In this document: positions 1-5,966 of the stretch, piece by piece | Position numbering within the stretch: position 1 is the stretch's first letter | How the letters are laid out: each line of letters opens with the position of its first letter | Origin: Ilumatobacteraceae bacterium | GTDB lineage: Bacteria; Actinomycetota; Acidimicrobiia; Acidimicrobiales; Ilumatobacteraceae | Reading direction: 5' to 3' | Assembly: GCA_023263465.1 (NCBI GenBank) | Contig: JALQWV010000014.1 | Span: 1-14,973 of the forward strand | Length of the DNA stretch: 14,973 bases | The notes under the pieces: model-generated | Database searches by the model: none | What the model was told of the DNA's origin: nothing | What the model saw: only the letters and a program-made list of their open reading frames with translations | Position numbers and translations under genes: made by a program

Positions 1-35
1 TTCGAAAAATTCATCGTCGGCGGGGTGATTGTGGG

Positions 36-66
36 AAATTTTTTGGATTTTTTCAAAATTTTTTGG
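36..66. promoter_or_regulatory. Phased A/T-tracts (candidate curved DNA)
   Basis: The 11-mer AAATTTTTTGG occurs twice, at 36-46 and 56-66, exactly 20 bp apart (about two helical turns). A further T6 run lies between them at 48-53, and an A5 run sits at 5-9. T-runs start at 39, 48 and 59, so they are roughly in phase with the helix, a known cause of intrinsic DNA curvature. The location upstream of a nucleoid-protein gene suggests a bent regulatory element, or a site for the nucleoid protein itself. That role is inference. Confidence 0.35.
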
Positions 67-238
67 GGACGTCGTCGGAGTCCCTTCTGTGGCGCCCGAC
101 ACGGTGCAACTCGCCACCAGTCGTCGCGCCGTGACGTGGGTGACGATGTGCGCAGCGCCGATGACGGACGTGCCAGCGTCGCGCCGTGCGTGCCGTCACG
201 ACATCTCGTAAATCCCAATACCAGTAAGGGATTGCGCA

Positions 239-247
239 TTGTCCACA
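239..247 (+). promoter_or_regulatory. DnaA-box-like 9-mer TTGTCCACA
   Basis: TTGTCCACA is the DnaA-box form typical of higher-GC actinobacteria (the E. coli form is TTATCCACA). Only one copy was seen and no dnaA or dnaN gene is nearby, so it is not evidence for an origin by itself. A 9-mer can also occur by chance in 15 kb. It could be a DnaA-responsive site in the hup control region. Confidence 0.25.
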
Positions 248-342
248 GGCCCTTCAATGGCCCGCTCGGCGAGCTCAAATCGGCGCGCTGCAACCCGTCG
301 GGGCGATGATGCGACGCGTCGAACGACGGTGCGCTACGTGGT

Positions 343-370
343 GTCGACGAGCGTCGCGATCGACGTCGAC
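343..370 (+). repeat. CpG-rich bulged hairpin in hup leader
   Basis: GTCGA (343-347) pairs with TCGAC (366-370). After a CGAG bulge (348-351), CGTCG (352-356) pairs with CGACG (361-365) around a CGAT loop. The result is a 10-bp stem made almost wholly of CG, GTC and GAC words. It lies about 120 nt upstream of the hup start, within one of the densest CpG stretches of the window. It may be a structured 5' leader element or a chance product of the skewed composition. Confidence 0.3.
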
Positions 371-488
371 CATGCGTGATCGATCCCGTCGAAAGGGCTC
401 CGACACGGCGAAATGCTTGCATTCGTCGCCGAAACCTATTCAGATGGTGTGCAACGGAACTCCGATTCCGAGAAAGCAAGGTAAAGAA

Positions 489-773
489 ATGACAAAAGCA
501 GAGCTCATTGATGCAGTTGCTCAGAAGGCCGGAGTGTCGAAGGCTGATGCCGAACGCACTGTCGGCGCATTCTTTGAACTGGTCGTAGCTTCCGCAAAGA
601 AGGGCGACAAGGTTGCATGGCCGGGCTTCGGTTCGTTCAGCACCTCGAAGCGCAAGGCCCGCACTGGCCGCAACCCACAAACGGGTGCACCAGTTCAGGT
701 ACCAGCATCAACAGCAATGAAGTTCACTTCAAGCTCAACGCTGAAGAGTGAATTGAATCCAAACCGTAAATAG
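489..773 (+). CDS. hup: HU-family DNA-binding protein (core domain only)
   Basis: This 94-residue histone-like HU protein is expected to bind and bend DNA as a dimer in the nucleoid. The whole HU fold is present: the N-terminal helices (MTKAELIDAVAQKAG), the GFGSF motif at residues 46-50, and the arm signature RKARTGRNPQTG at 55-66 that enters the minor groove. The ATG at 489 is chosen because AAGG (478-481) sits 7 nt upstream and because HU proteins start at this point. The frame stays open upstream to 306, but that extension is not HU-like. Mycobacterial and other actinobacterial HupB proteins continue into a long Lys/Ala/Pro tail. This one stops with TAG right after the core, and the tail appears as the next gene in the same frame. 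Confidence 0.95.
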   Translation: MTKAELIDAVAQKAGVSKADAERTVGAFFELVVASAKKGDKVAWPGFGSFSTSKRKARTGRNPQTGAPVQVPASTAMKFTSSSTLKSELNPNRK

Positions 774-797
774 CAATACCTAAACAAGGAGAAAATC

Positions 798-938
798 ATG
801 GCAGCAAAGAAGCGCAAGAAGGCCGCTAAGAAGGCCCCAGCAAAGCGTAAGGCAGCAAAGAAGGCAACGAAGAAGGCAGCGAAGAAGGCTCCTGCCAAGA
901 AGCGTCGCAAGAAGGCTGCTAAGAAGGCTTCTAAATAA
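798..938 (+). CDS. Small lysine/alanine-rich HupB-tail-like peptide
   Basis: This is a 46-residue gene that length cut-offs would miss. It starts at ATG 798 behind a strong Shine-Dalgarno AGGAG (787-791) with a 6-nt spacer and ends with TAA at 936-938. The product consists almost only of Lys, Arg, Ala and a few Pro, Thr and Ser (for example AAKKAPAKRKAAKKATKK), with no hydrophobic residue other than Ala and the initiator Met. It resembles the PAKK/KKAA C-terminal tails of actinobacterial HupB and H1-like proteins, which bind DNA without a fold. The DNA carries seven AAGAAGGC copies. It begins 24 bp after the hup stop, in the hup frame, so the two are surely cotranscribed and share the terminator at 981-1012. 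Role inferred: a free basic nucleoid peptide, or the detached tail of HU. Confidence 0.8.
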   Translation: MAAKKRKKAAKKAPAKRKAAKKATKKAAKKAPAKKRRKKAAKKASK

Positions 939-980
939 TTTAGACCTTCAGCCGATACGTAATCGGTTCGGAAAACTGGA

Positions 981-1012
981 AATCGAGGGGCTCCGGCCCC
1001 TCGATTTTTTTT
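981..1012 (+). terminator. Rho-independent terminator of the hup operon
   Basis: The 11-bp perfect stem AATCGAGGGGC (981-991) / GCCCCTCGATT (996-1006) encloses the loop TCCG. Closed by C-G, this is a stable UNCG-type tetraloop. An uninterrupted T8 run occupies 1005-1012. It ends the plus-strand hup transcript just before the convergent cofC stop at 1021. The opposite strand has no T-run after the stem, so it is probably one-directional. Confidence 0.93.
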
Positions 1013-1020
1013 GTACCAGA

Positions 1021-1635
1021 TTAAGAAAAGTCTCCCGTTAACCAACCTGCTGGCAGTTGGGCGAGGTCATCTGGCGTGTCAATGTCGAGACCTAATTGCT
1101 CATGTCGCACGATGCGCACAGGTAGTCCAACGCGCGCAGCTTCATCTTGGTGAGCAACAAAGCTTCCAGGTCCGTAATGAAACGTGAAATTGCTTCCGGC
1201 AGGAAGAACTAACACGTTGGTGCCATCTTCGTGGCGGTCGGGCACGATCGTCATAGTTGATGTGACAACAGAGAAATCAATCACTGAAAGCAATGCCTCG
1301 GGAAAGGGCAAGTCGCTGTGCGCAACAAGTACCCAGTCGTGCTTGTATCGCGCAGTCTCGACGCCATCTGCAACCGCACCATTAAGGCCAGCTTTGTTTT
1401 GCCGAACCACCATTGCACCGCGCTCACGTGCCCACTGTGCAACTTCGTCGCTGTCGCAAACAACAAATGTGTCTACGGCTTCTGCCGCCTCGAGAACTCC
1501 ACCCGCCGTGAATGCTGCAAGTGATGCGCGATTTTCGGCTGAAAGCACCGGTTCGAGGCGACCTTTGGCTTCACCGAATCCCTTGATCGGAAGCACCACT
1601 GCGCCTCGTTGCAAAGAAGAAGGGTTTGTAGCCAC
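1021..1635 (-). CDS. cofC: CofC/FbiD-type phospholactate or PEP guanylyltransferase
   Basis: This 204-residue nucleotidyltransferase belongs to coenzyme F420 biosynthesis. The family transfers GMP from GTP to 2-phospho-L-lactate (archaea) or phosphoenolpyruvate (FbiD of actinobacteria), giving the side-chain donor for FbiA. Visible family features, in order, are the N-terminal nucleotide-binding segment VLPIKGFGEAKGRL (14-27), GLNGAV (83-88), HSDLP (106-110, the usual A/GDLP metal motif), DGTN (137-140), the HYGPGSF segment (153-159) and LGLDIDTPDDL (181-191). The length is normal for the family. The start is GTG at 1635-1633, with no Shine-Dalgarno but a TAGGCT hexamer 6 nt upstream, which suggests leaderless translation. 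It diverges from gpsA. Which substrate is used (phospholactate or PEP) cannot be decided from sequence alone; PEP is likelier in an actinobacterium. Confidence 0.9.
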   Translation of the reverse strand: MATNPSSLQRGAVVLPIKGFGEAKGRLEPVLSAENRASLAAFTAGGVLEAAEAVDTFVVCDSDEVAQWARERGAMVVRQNKAGLNGAVADGVETARYKHDWVLVAHSDLPFPEALLSVIDFSVVTSTMTIVPDRHEDGTNVLVLPAGSNFTFHYGPGSFVAHQDEAARVGLPVRIVRHEQLGLDIDTPDDLAQLPAGWLTGDFS

Positions 1636-1641
1636 GGGCGT

Positions 1642-1647
1642 AGCCTA
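1642..1647 (-). promoter_or_regulatory. -10 hexamer of cofC, leaderless spacing
   Basis: TAGGCT on the minus strand, then exactly 6 nt, then the GTG start of cofC. A TANNNT hexamer at this distance puts the transcription start on the start codon. Confidence 0.55.
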
Positions 1648-1666
1648 CGGCGGCAAAGTACTGCCG

Positions 1667-1672
1667 TATTGT
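1667..1672 (+). promoter_or_regulatory. -10 hexamer of gpsA, leaderless spacing
   Basis: TATTGT followed by 7 nt and the GTG start of gpsA; no Shine-Dalgarno is present. It lies back to back with the cofC -10 in the 44-bp divergent gap, so the two promoters must share upstream DNA. Confidence 0.5.
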
Positions 1673-1679
1673 TTACAGC

Positions 1680-2675
1680 GTGACGCAACGTGTGTGTGTG
1701 GTGGGTGCGGGCTCGTGGGGAACCACGATTGCAGCACTTGTTTCGCAGAATACTCACACCATGTTGTGGTCGCGACGTGCAGAGCTGGCGGAAGAAATTA
1801 ACTCGCTGCATACAAACTCTGCATATCTCGGAACTGCAGCGCTGCCAGATGTGTTGCACGCAAGTAGCGATCTACAAACCGCACTTGCACAAGCCGACAT
1901 TGTGGCAATGGCGGTGCCGTCACAAGGGTTTCGCGATGTGGTTAGCGAAGTTGGCAAGTACGTTCGCGCAGGTGCCCCCATTGTCAGCCTGTCAAAAGGG
2001 CTTGAACGGGGCACATTTAAGCGAATGAGCGAAGTTATTGAACAGATCATGCCGAACAATCCTGTTGCGGTGCTCAGTGGTCCAAACCTGGCAAAGGAAG
2101 TTCTCGTTGGGCAACCTGCAGCCAGTGTGATTGCATGTGCTGACGAATCGGTGGCGCGTGAACTCCTTGAAGTGTTTAGCCGACCGACATTTCGCTTGTA
2201 TACAAACCCAGACGTCATTGGCTGTGAAATTGGTGGTGTCGTCAAAAATGTTGTCGCAATTGCATCGGGTATTTCGCAAGGATTTGGGTTCGGCGAAAAT
2301 TCCAAAGCAACCTTGGTTACACGTGGTCTTGCCGAAATGTCCCGCTTAGGCGTTGCACTTGGTGCTCAATCGGCAACGTTTTCGGGTCTCGCGGGAATGG
2401 GCGACGTAATGGCAACGTGTGCGTCAATGCATAGCCGCAACACTCAGGTTGGTGTTCGTTTAGGAAAAGGCGAAAAGATCGACGACATAGTTACATCAAT
2501 GAACATGGTCGCCGAAGGTGTGAAAAGTTCGGCATCGGTGATTGAACTTGCACATCGTCACATTGTTGAAATGCCAATTTGTGAACAGGTTGCGGCGGTG
2601 TGCGCTGGGAAAGTCAGTGCGGCCGACGCGCTTCGTGCTCTGATGAGTCGACAGAGCAAAGGCGAATTTGACTAG
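1680..2675 (+). CDS. gpsA: Glycerol-3-phosphate dehydrogenase (NAD(P)+)
   Basis: This 331-residue soluble enzyme reduces dihydroxyacetone phosphate to sn-glycerol 3-phosphate, the backbone precursor of phospholipids. The sequence shows the Rossmann dinucleotide loop GAGSWGT (9-15), SKGLE (105-109), SGPN (133-136), the catalytic lysine region GGVVKNVVAIASGI (185-198, K189), GLAGMGDVMATC (236-247) and SRN (252-254). Domain order and length match the GpsA family fully. The start is GTG 1680: the dinucleotide-binding strand begins four residues later, so little room exists for another start. The next gene begins 34 bp downstream on the same strand and may be partly cotranscribed. Confidence 0.97.
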   Translation: MTQRVCVVGAGSWGTTIAALVSQNTHTMLWSRRAELAEEINSLHTNSAYLGTAALPDVLHASSDLQTALAQADIVAMAVPSQGFRDVVSEVGKYVRAGAPIVSLSKGLERGTFKRMSEVIEQIMPNNPVAVLSGPNLAKEVLVGQPAASVIACADESVARELLEVFSRPTFRLYTNPDVIGCEIGGVVKNVVAIASGISQGFGFGENSKATLVTRGLAEMSRLGVALGAQSATFSGLAGMGDVMATCASMHSRNTQVGVRLGKGEKIDDIVTSMNMVAEGVKSSASVIELAHRHIVEMPICEQVAAVCAGKVSAADALRALMSRQSKGEFD

Positions 2676-2697
2676 TTCGCTAGGTAGCTGTTTCGGC

Positions 2698-2703
2698 AAT
2701 ACT
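2698..2703 (+). promoter_or_regulatory. Weak leaderless -10 candidate
   Basis: AATACT lies 6 nt before the GTG start at 2710. It keeps the key A at position 2 and T at position 6 but lacks the first T. It is the weakest member of the leaderless set; the gene could also be read from the gpsA transcript. Confidence 0.25.
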
Positions 2704-2709
2704 TGAAGC

Positions 2710-3987
2710 GTGAGTAATACCCCAGGATTGATCTCATCTATTTCACTGAGCGCAACAGTTCGCCCTGCTGCTCACGTGTTGGGTGTTCGCGCAGGTGGTT
2801 GGCACGCCATTGTGAATGAGCGCGGAGCAATTCGTATGGACGAAGAAGTCGACGCTCTCGATTGGTATGTGGCCGCAGACGATCGCTGGCACAACCCAGC
2901 AAAAGAGCCAAGCGTTCGGCAAACGCGCCGTGCTGGAGTGCCGGTTGTTGAGACCCGGTTGCGTATTCCCAGTGGCGATGCGGTGCAACGTGTGTATGCC
3001 GTTGCCGACCACGGTGGACTGTTGGTCATAGAAATCAGTAACGAATCCACTCTTCCCATTGCTGTTGCTTTTACACGGGGCAACATTTTGTCGTCTCGTC
3101 AGCCAAGCCCTCTTGGGCCGCAGGGCATTGAATTACCGACTGGCAGCGTGGTGTTTCCCGTAGCACACGGTTCAACGCTGCGCGTTGCACTTGCCTCGTC
3201 GCAAGCAACGGGTGGCACTGTCAATCTTGAACAGTTGCCATCGGGTGAGCAGCTGCAGCGTGGTTGGCTCAACAGCGTTGAACGCGCTGGGTACGCAATC
3301 GTTGCCGACAAGTCGTTGTCGCCGCTGATTAATCGTTTACGCAGCGATGCGCTCGTGCTGAGTGGTTATCACGAGAGCGATTGGGGTAGCGACCTGGTCG
3401 GAGAAGATGCAACAGACGACGTTGCCTTCTTGCTTACCTTGCATGAGCTCGTTCGCATGGGCGAGAAGGTGAATCATCATCTTGAGCGAGTGGTGGACAT
3501 TGTTGAGGCGTTGCTGCGTAAACACAAAAAGTCAGCAGCAATTGAATGGGACGTTGAGCGTGCATTGTTTGCAGCGCGATGTGTCATGTGGGCAATAGGT
3601 GAGCAGCGTGCGGCAGGCGATGTTCTTGCATCGCAGCTACGTTTGGCTCCATCTTCTGCGTTGCCTAATGCAGCGCCAAAAGATATTCGAGTGATTTCCT
3701 GGCTTGATGAGCAATTGGTAAGTCCGCGTCGCGAAGGTGGTGCTTCGATATTGCGTTACGGAGTACCACGTATGTGGCTCGGCGTGAACATGGAGTGTCA
3801 TCGCGTTGCGGCCTCACCAGAGCACACAGTTTCCTACGGCATGCGTTGGCATGGGGAGAAACCGGCAGTGCTGTGGGAGACAATCGGTCCATTTGGCCTG
3901 CGACTTGATGCTGGAGTTACCGACGCATCGTGGCATTCAGGAGAGGCAACTGGCGATGCATTGTTGGCAGGGTTTGTTGCACAGTGA
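2710..3987 (+). CDS. Conserved-looking unknown protein, upstream of rnhB
   Basis: This 425-residue protein is not one I can assign. It has no signal peptide or clear membrane segment. The first ~210 residues alternate polar and hydrophobic residues and read as beta-strands. Residues ~215-340 are mostly helical (for example HHLERVVDIVEALLRKHKK), and the last ~70 contain YGMRWHGEKPAVLWET and a second beta-rich part. A beta-sandwich plus alpha-helical layout with many Trp and acidic residues resembles proteins of the six-hairpin glycosidase type, but I see no definite catalytic pair, so this is only a suggestion. The start is GTG 2710, which gives a plausible N-terminus. Its TGA stop overlaps the GTG start of rnhB (GTGA), indicating translational coupling. 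Composition matches its neighbours. Confidence 0.75.
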   Translation: MSNTPGLISSISLSATVRPAAHVLGVRAGGWHAIVNERGAIRMDEEVDALDWYVAADDRWHNPAKEPSVRQTRRAGVPVVETRLRIPSGDAVQRVYAVADHGGLLVIEISNESTLPIAVAFTRGNILSSRQPSPLGPQGIELPTGSVVFPVAHGSTLRVALASSQATGGTVNLEQLPSGEQLQRGWLNSVERAGYAIVADKSLSPLINRLRSDALVLSGYHESDWGSDLVGEDATDDVAFLLTLHELVRMGEKVNHHLERVVDIVEALLRKHKKSAAIEWDVERALFAARCVMWAIGEQRAAGDVLASQLRLAPSSALPNAAPKDIRVISWLDEQLVSPRREGGASILRYGVPRMWLGVNMECHRVAASPEHTVSYGMRWHGEKPAVLWETIGPFGLRLDAGVTDASWHSGEATGDALLAGFVAQ

Positions 3988-4691
3988 CCACGCTGCCAAC
4001 GATTGACCTCGAGCGCGAGTTGCTACGAACGGGTAAATCGTGTGTCATTGGTTTGGATGAAGTTGGCAAAGGAGCATGGGCAGGGCCGTTAGTTATTGGT
4101 GCAGCAGTGCTCACTCATGAGGTAATCAACGCGCAGAATGCTCCAGAACTAATGGGTGGAGCGCGAGACTCAAAGCAGTTGTCGGAAATCAAGCGCGAAG
4201 CCATGTTCGATCATGTTGCCGCCACGTGTAAAACCTGGGCAGTTGGTGCGGCAACGCACGAAGAGTGTGATCGGTTAGGAATGAATAGAGCGCAAAAATT
4301 GGCTACAAAACGCGCACTTGAACAAGTGGGAAGAACAGTAGATCTGAAAACCGCGGCAGCAGTTATTGACGGCAAGTGGGATTTCGTTTCACCGTTAGTT
4401 GGTCATGTCGTTGCGCAAGTGAAAGCAGACGCATCGTGCCTGTCGGTTTCCGCCGCATCGGTGCTGGCAAAAGTCTCGCGAGATCGATTGATGCGTGAAT
4501 ACGCGTTGGACTTCCCTATGTGGAGCTTCGAGACGAACAAGGGTTATCCGTGCCCAAAACATCGAGTCGCGCTTCAGGGCTATGGCCCAAGTGCGATTCA
4601 CCGAGTGTCCTGGGCATTTATGGAAAATTACGTGCCGTGGCTTGAAGCGGTGTCGTCGCCAGACATGTTGCCGGGGTTCCAGGCTTCGTGA
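3984..4691 (+). CDS. rnhB: Ribonuclease HII
   Basis: This 235-residue nuclease cuts RNA in RNA:DNA hybrids, including single ribonucleotides in DNA. The four-acid active site is visible: D25 and E26 in GLDEVGKGAWAGP, D129 in VIDGK, and D149 in VKADASCLSVSAASVLAKV, followed by the helix SRDRLMREYA. The DEVGKG spelling (Lys for the usual Arg) is a conservative change. I chose GTG 3984 because it overlaps the upstream stop as GTGA and gives a normal N-terminus. The same frame is open back to 3930, but those residues lie inside the preceding gene and look unlike RNase HII. The last 64 bp are overlapped by a convergent gene on the other strand. Confidence 0.95.
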   Translation: MTTLPTIDLERELLRTGKSCVIGLDEVGKGAWAGPLVIGAAVLTHEVINAQNAPELMGGARDSKQLSEIKREAMFDHVAATCKTWAVGAATHEECDRLGMNRAQKLATKRALEQVGRTVDLKTAAAVIDGKWDFVSPLVGHVVAQVKADASCLSVSAASVLAKVSRDRLMREYALDFPMWSFETNKGYPCPKHRVALQGYGPSAIHRVSWAFMENYVPWLEAVSSPDMLPGFQAS

Positions 4692-5086
4692 ACTTCGCGT
4701 AATGCGGGTGACAGCCGTTGTAGGTGCCGCTTGCTGATTGCGGGTAGGTAACAACGCACCGCTAAACCGCCTTGGTGGGGCTGTATTGCTCCGAAATACA
4801 AACACCGCTGCAATGAACGTGTGAACGAGTTATTGGGGCTCTGCGTAAAGCGGAGGCCGATGTCGTTTGCTGTGGCGGCGCAGTCCAATTCATAACCCCC
4901 GGGAAATGTTTCGAAGCCCATTGCGATGCGGCGCAAGATCCAGAGCGCGCTTGGCCCAAGTACGGGCAACCAATACAACTCGACATAGCGAGAAAACAGC
5001 GATGCACCAGCTTGGTCGACTACAGGGTCAACCCAGGGCACAACCACAATGGTGGGTTGGGTGAGCAATTCAGGTGATGTGTTCAT
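4628..5086 (-). CDS. Conserved actinobacterial protein of unknown function
   Basis: This 152-residue protein has an ordered composition and no signal peptide or membrane segment. Its core reads WVDPVVDQAG (18-27), then YVELYWLPVLGPSALWILRR (34-53), then GYELDCAATANDIGL (64-78), then NSFTRSLQRCLYFG (86-99), GGLAVRCYLPAIS (106-118) and RLSPALREVHEAW (124-136). From memory, similar blocks occur in unannotated actinobacterial proteins. Helix-helix-strand spacing around residues 45-115 is reminiscent of a winged-helix DNA-binding fold, which is inference. The ATG at 5086 is preferred; an in-frame GTG at 5122 is possible. Neither has a good Shine-Dalgarno. The gene diverges from the sirtuin gene and its 3' end overlaps rnhB by 64 bp, an antisense arrangement. 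Confidence 0.75.
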   Translation of the reverse strand: MNTSPELLTQPTIVVVPWVDPVVDQAGASLFSRYVELYWLPVLGPSALWILRRIAMGFETFPGGYELDCAATANDIGLRFTQSPNNSFTRSLQRCLYFGAIQPHQGGLAVRCYLPAISKRHLQRLSPALREVHEAWNPGNMSGDDTASSHGT

Positions 5087-5151
5087 CTGCCCGATGTGTG
5101 CGCCAGCGTCACGCCGTGGCACGATTTGTGCGTAACCCAGTTGCGCTTTCT

Positions 5152-5910
5152 ATGAACGACCTCACATCACTTATCGAGCGCGCACGCGGCGTGCTGCGCG
5201 CAGCACAGCGCATCACTGCATTTACTGGTGCGGGTATTTCGACCGATTCTGGGATTCCCGATTTTCGTGGACCGAATGGTTTGTGGACGAAAAACCCGCT
5301 CGCGGAAAAAACCTCAACACTGAGTTATTACTTGAATGACCCTGAAGTGCGAAAAATTGCGTGGCAAAGCCGCGCTCGTAACTTGGCATGGACTGCAGAA
5401 CCAAATAGCGGACACAAAGCGTTAGTCCAGATACAACAGCGTGGAGTGTTGCGCGCGGTAGTTACGCAAAACGTTGACGGTCTGCATCAAAAGGCTGGAA
5501 ATCACCCCGAAATCGTGCATGAATTGCACGGCACCATGCATGTTGCGGTGTGTTGGAACTGCAAAGACACGCATCCCATGCGTGCAGCAGTGGAGCGCGT
5601 GCTTGCGGGCGACGCAGACCCGAAGTGTTTACTGTGCGGTGGCATTTTGAAGAGCGACACGATTTTGTTCGAAGAGTCATTGAAGCAAGATGTCATCGAA
5701 TCGGCGTTTCTCGCAGCAGATGAGTGTGACGTGTTGCTGGTTGTGGGGTCATCATTGCGCGTGTATCCGGCGGCAAACATCGTTCCGCGGGCCAAGGCCA
5801 ACGGTGCAGAGGTCATCATTGTCAATGGTCAACCGACAGACATGGATCGCTATGCCGACATCGTGATTAACGACGACATTGGCACGGCGCTTCCGCAAAT
5901 CGTTGAGTAG
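5152..5910 (+). CDS. cobB: Sir2-family NAD-dependent protein deacylase
   Basis: This 252-residue sirtuin removes acyl groups from lysines while consuming NAD, giving nicotinamide and O-acyl-ADP-ribose. The family motifs are complete: FTGAGISTDSGIPDFRG (24-40), TQNVDGLH (105-112), catalytic H126 in HELHGT, two zinc Cys pairs C134/C137 and C159/C162, VVGSSLRVYPAANI (197-210) and IIVNGQPTDMD (222-232). The zinc ribbon is intact. The Tyr-x-x-Arg signature of desuccinylating sirtuins is not seen in the region VRKIAWQSR (66-74), so deacetylation is the likelier activity. The ATG at 5152 is chosen because homologues begin about 20 residues before the TGAGIS motif; the frame is open upstream to 5074 but that part is arginine-rich and unlike the family. 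No clear promoter was found. Confidence 0.93.
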   Translation: MNDLTSLIERARGVLRAAQRITAFTGAGISTDSGIPDFRGPNGLWTKNPLAEKTSTLSYYLNDPEVRKIAWQSRARNLAWTAEPNSGHKALVQIQQRGVLRAVVTQNVDGLHQKAGNHPEIVHELHGTMHVAVCWNCKDTHPMRAAVERVLAGDADPKCLLCGGILKSDTILFEESLKQDVIESAFLAADECDVLLVVGSSLRVYPAANIVPRAKANGAEVIIVNGQPTDMDRYADIVINDDIGTALPQIVE

Positions 5911-5934
5911 TCAGGGCTGCATGAATTCCTGACT
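5909..5934 (+). repeat. Inverted repeat at the sirtuin stop codon
   Basis: AGTCAGG (5909-5915) pairs with CCTGACT (5928-5934), a 7-bp stem with a 12-nt loop. No T-run follows, so it is not a canonical terminator. It overlaps the TAG of the sirtuin gene and lies just before the moeB promoter region, and could be an operator or a mild terminator. Confidence 0.3.
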
Positions 5935-5941
5935 GAATTGG

Positions 5942-5959
5942 TAGGGTATTAGACGGAGG
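5942..5959 (+). promoter_or_regulatory. -10 hexamer and ribosome-binding site of moeB fusion
   Basis: TAGGGT (5942-5947) is a -10 candidate. GGAGG (5955-5959) lies 7 nt before ATG 5967, one of the few strong Shine-Dalgarno sites in the window. The leader would be very short but not leaderless. Confidence 0.5.
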
Positions 5960-5966
5960 TTCCCCC

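Larger units (their letters stand above)
1..488. other. Gene-free region upstream of hup
   Basis: I find no credible protein here. Open frames exist on the plus strand (25-309, and a frame from 306 that runs into hup), but their translations are arginine/serine-rich, low in hydrophobic residues and resemble no family. The stretch changes character from left to right: it is A/T-tract-rich up to about 66, then strongly CpG-rich (CGTCG, CGACG and GTCGAC words) up to about 410. It probably holds the regulatory region and the long leader of the hup transcript. I looked for RNase P RNA, tmRNA and tRNA signatures and saw none. Confidence 0.6.

Noticed and set aside
25..309. Open frame on the plus strand at the left edge
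   Set aside because: Its translation is low-complexity, Arg/Ser-rich and family-less; it begins with A/T-tract codons and has no ribosome site.
306..488. N-terminal extension of HU in the same frame
   Set aside because: The extra 61 residues are Arg/Ser-rich and unlike any HU; ATG 489 has AAGG at correct spacing and gives a standard HU N-terminus.
1..488. Chromosomal origin (DnaA box plus A/T-rich tract)
   Set aside because: There is only one DnaA-type 9-mer, no cluster, and no dnaA, dnaN, parA/B or rpmH gene in the window.
813..935. AAGAAGGC short repeats as a possible CRISPR-like or satellite array
   Set aside because: The repeats follow the codons for Lys-Lys-Ala in a real gene and have no uniform spacers.
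695..1045. Minus-strand frame giving a Phe/Ala-rich, seemingly membrane-like protein
   Set aside because: It is the exact antisense of the Lys/Ala-rich peptide gene: AAG/GCC codons read backwards give Phe/Ala. It also crosses the terminator and has no start signal.
1184..1801. Long plus-strand frame across cofC
   Set aside because: It is antisense to the well-supported cofC and continues into gpsA in the wrong frame; its translation is Ser/Arg/Thr-rich without motifs.
5909..5934. Hairpin after the sirtuin gene as an intrinsic terminator
   Set aside because: The 7-bp stem has a 12-nt loop and no T-run behind it, so it is listed only as an inverted repeat.
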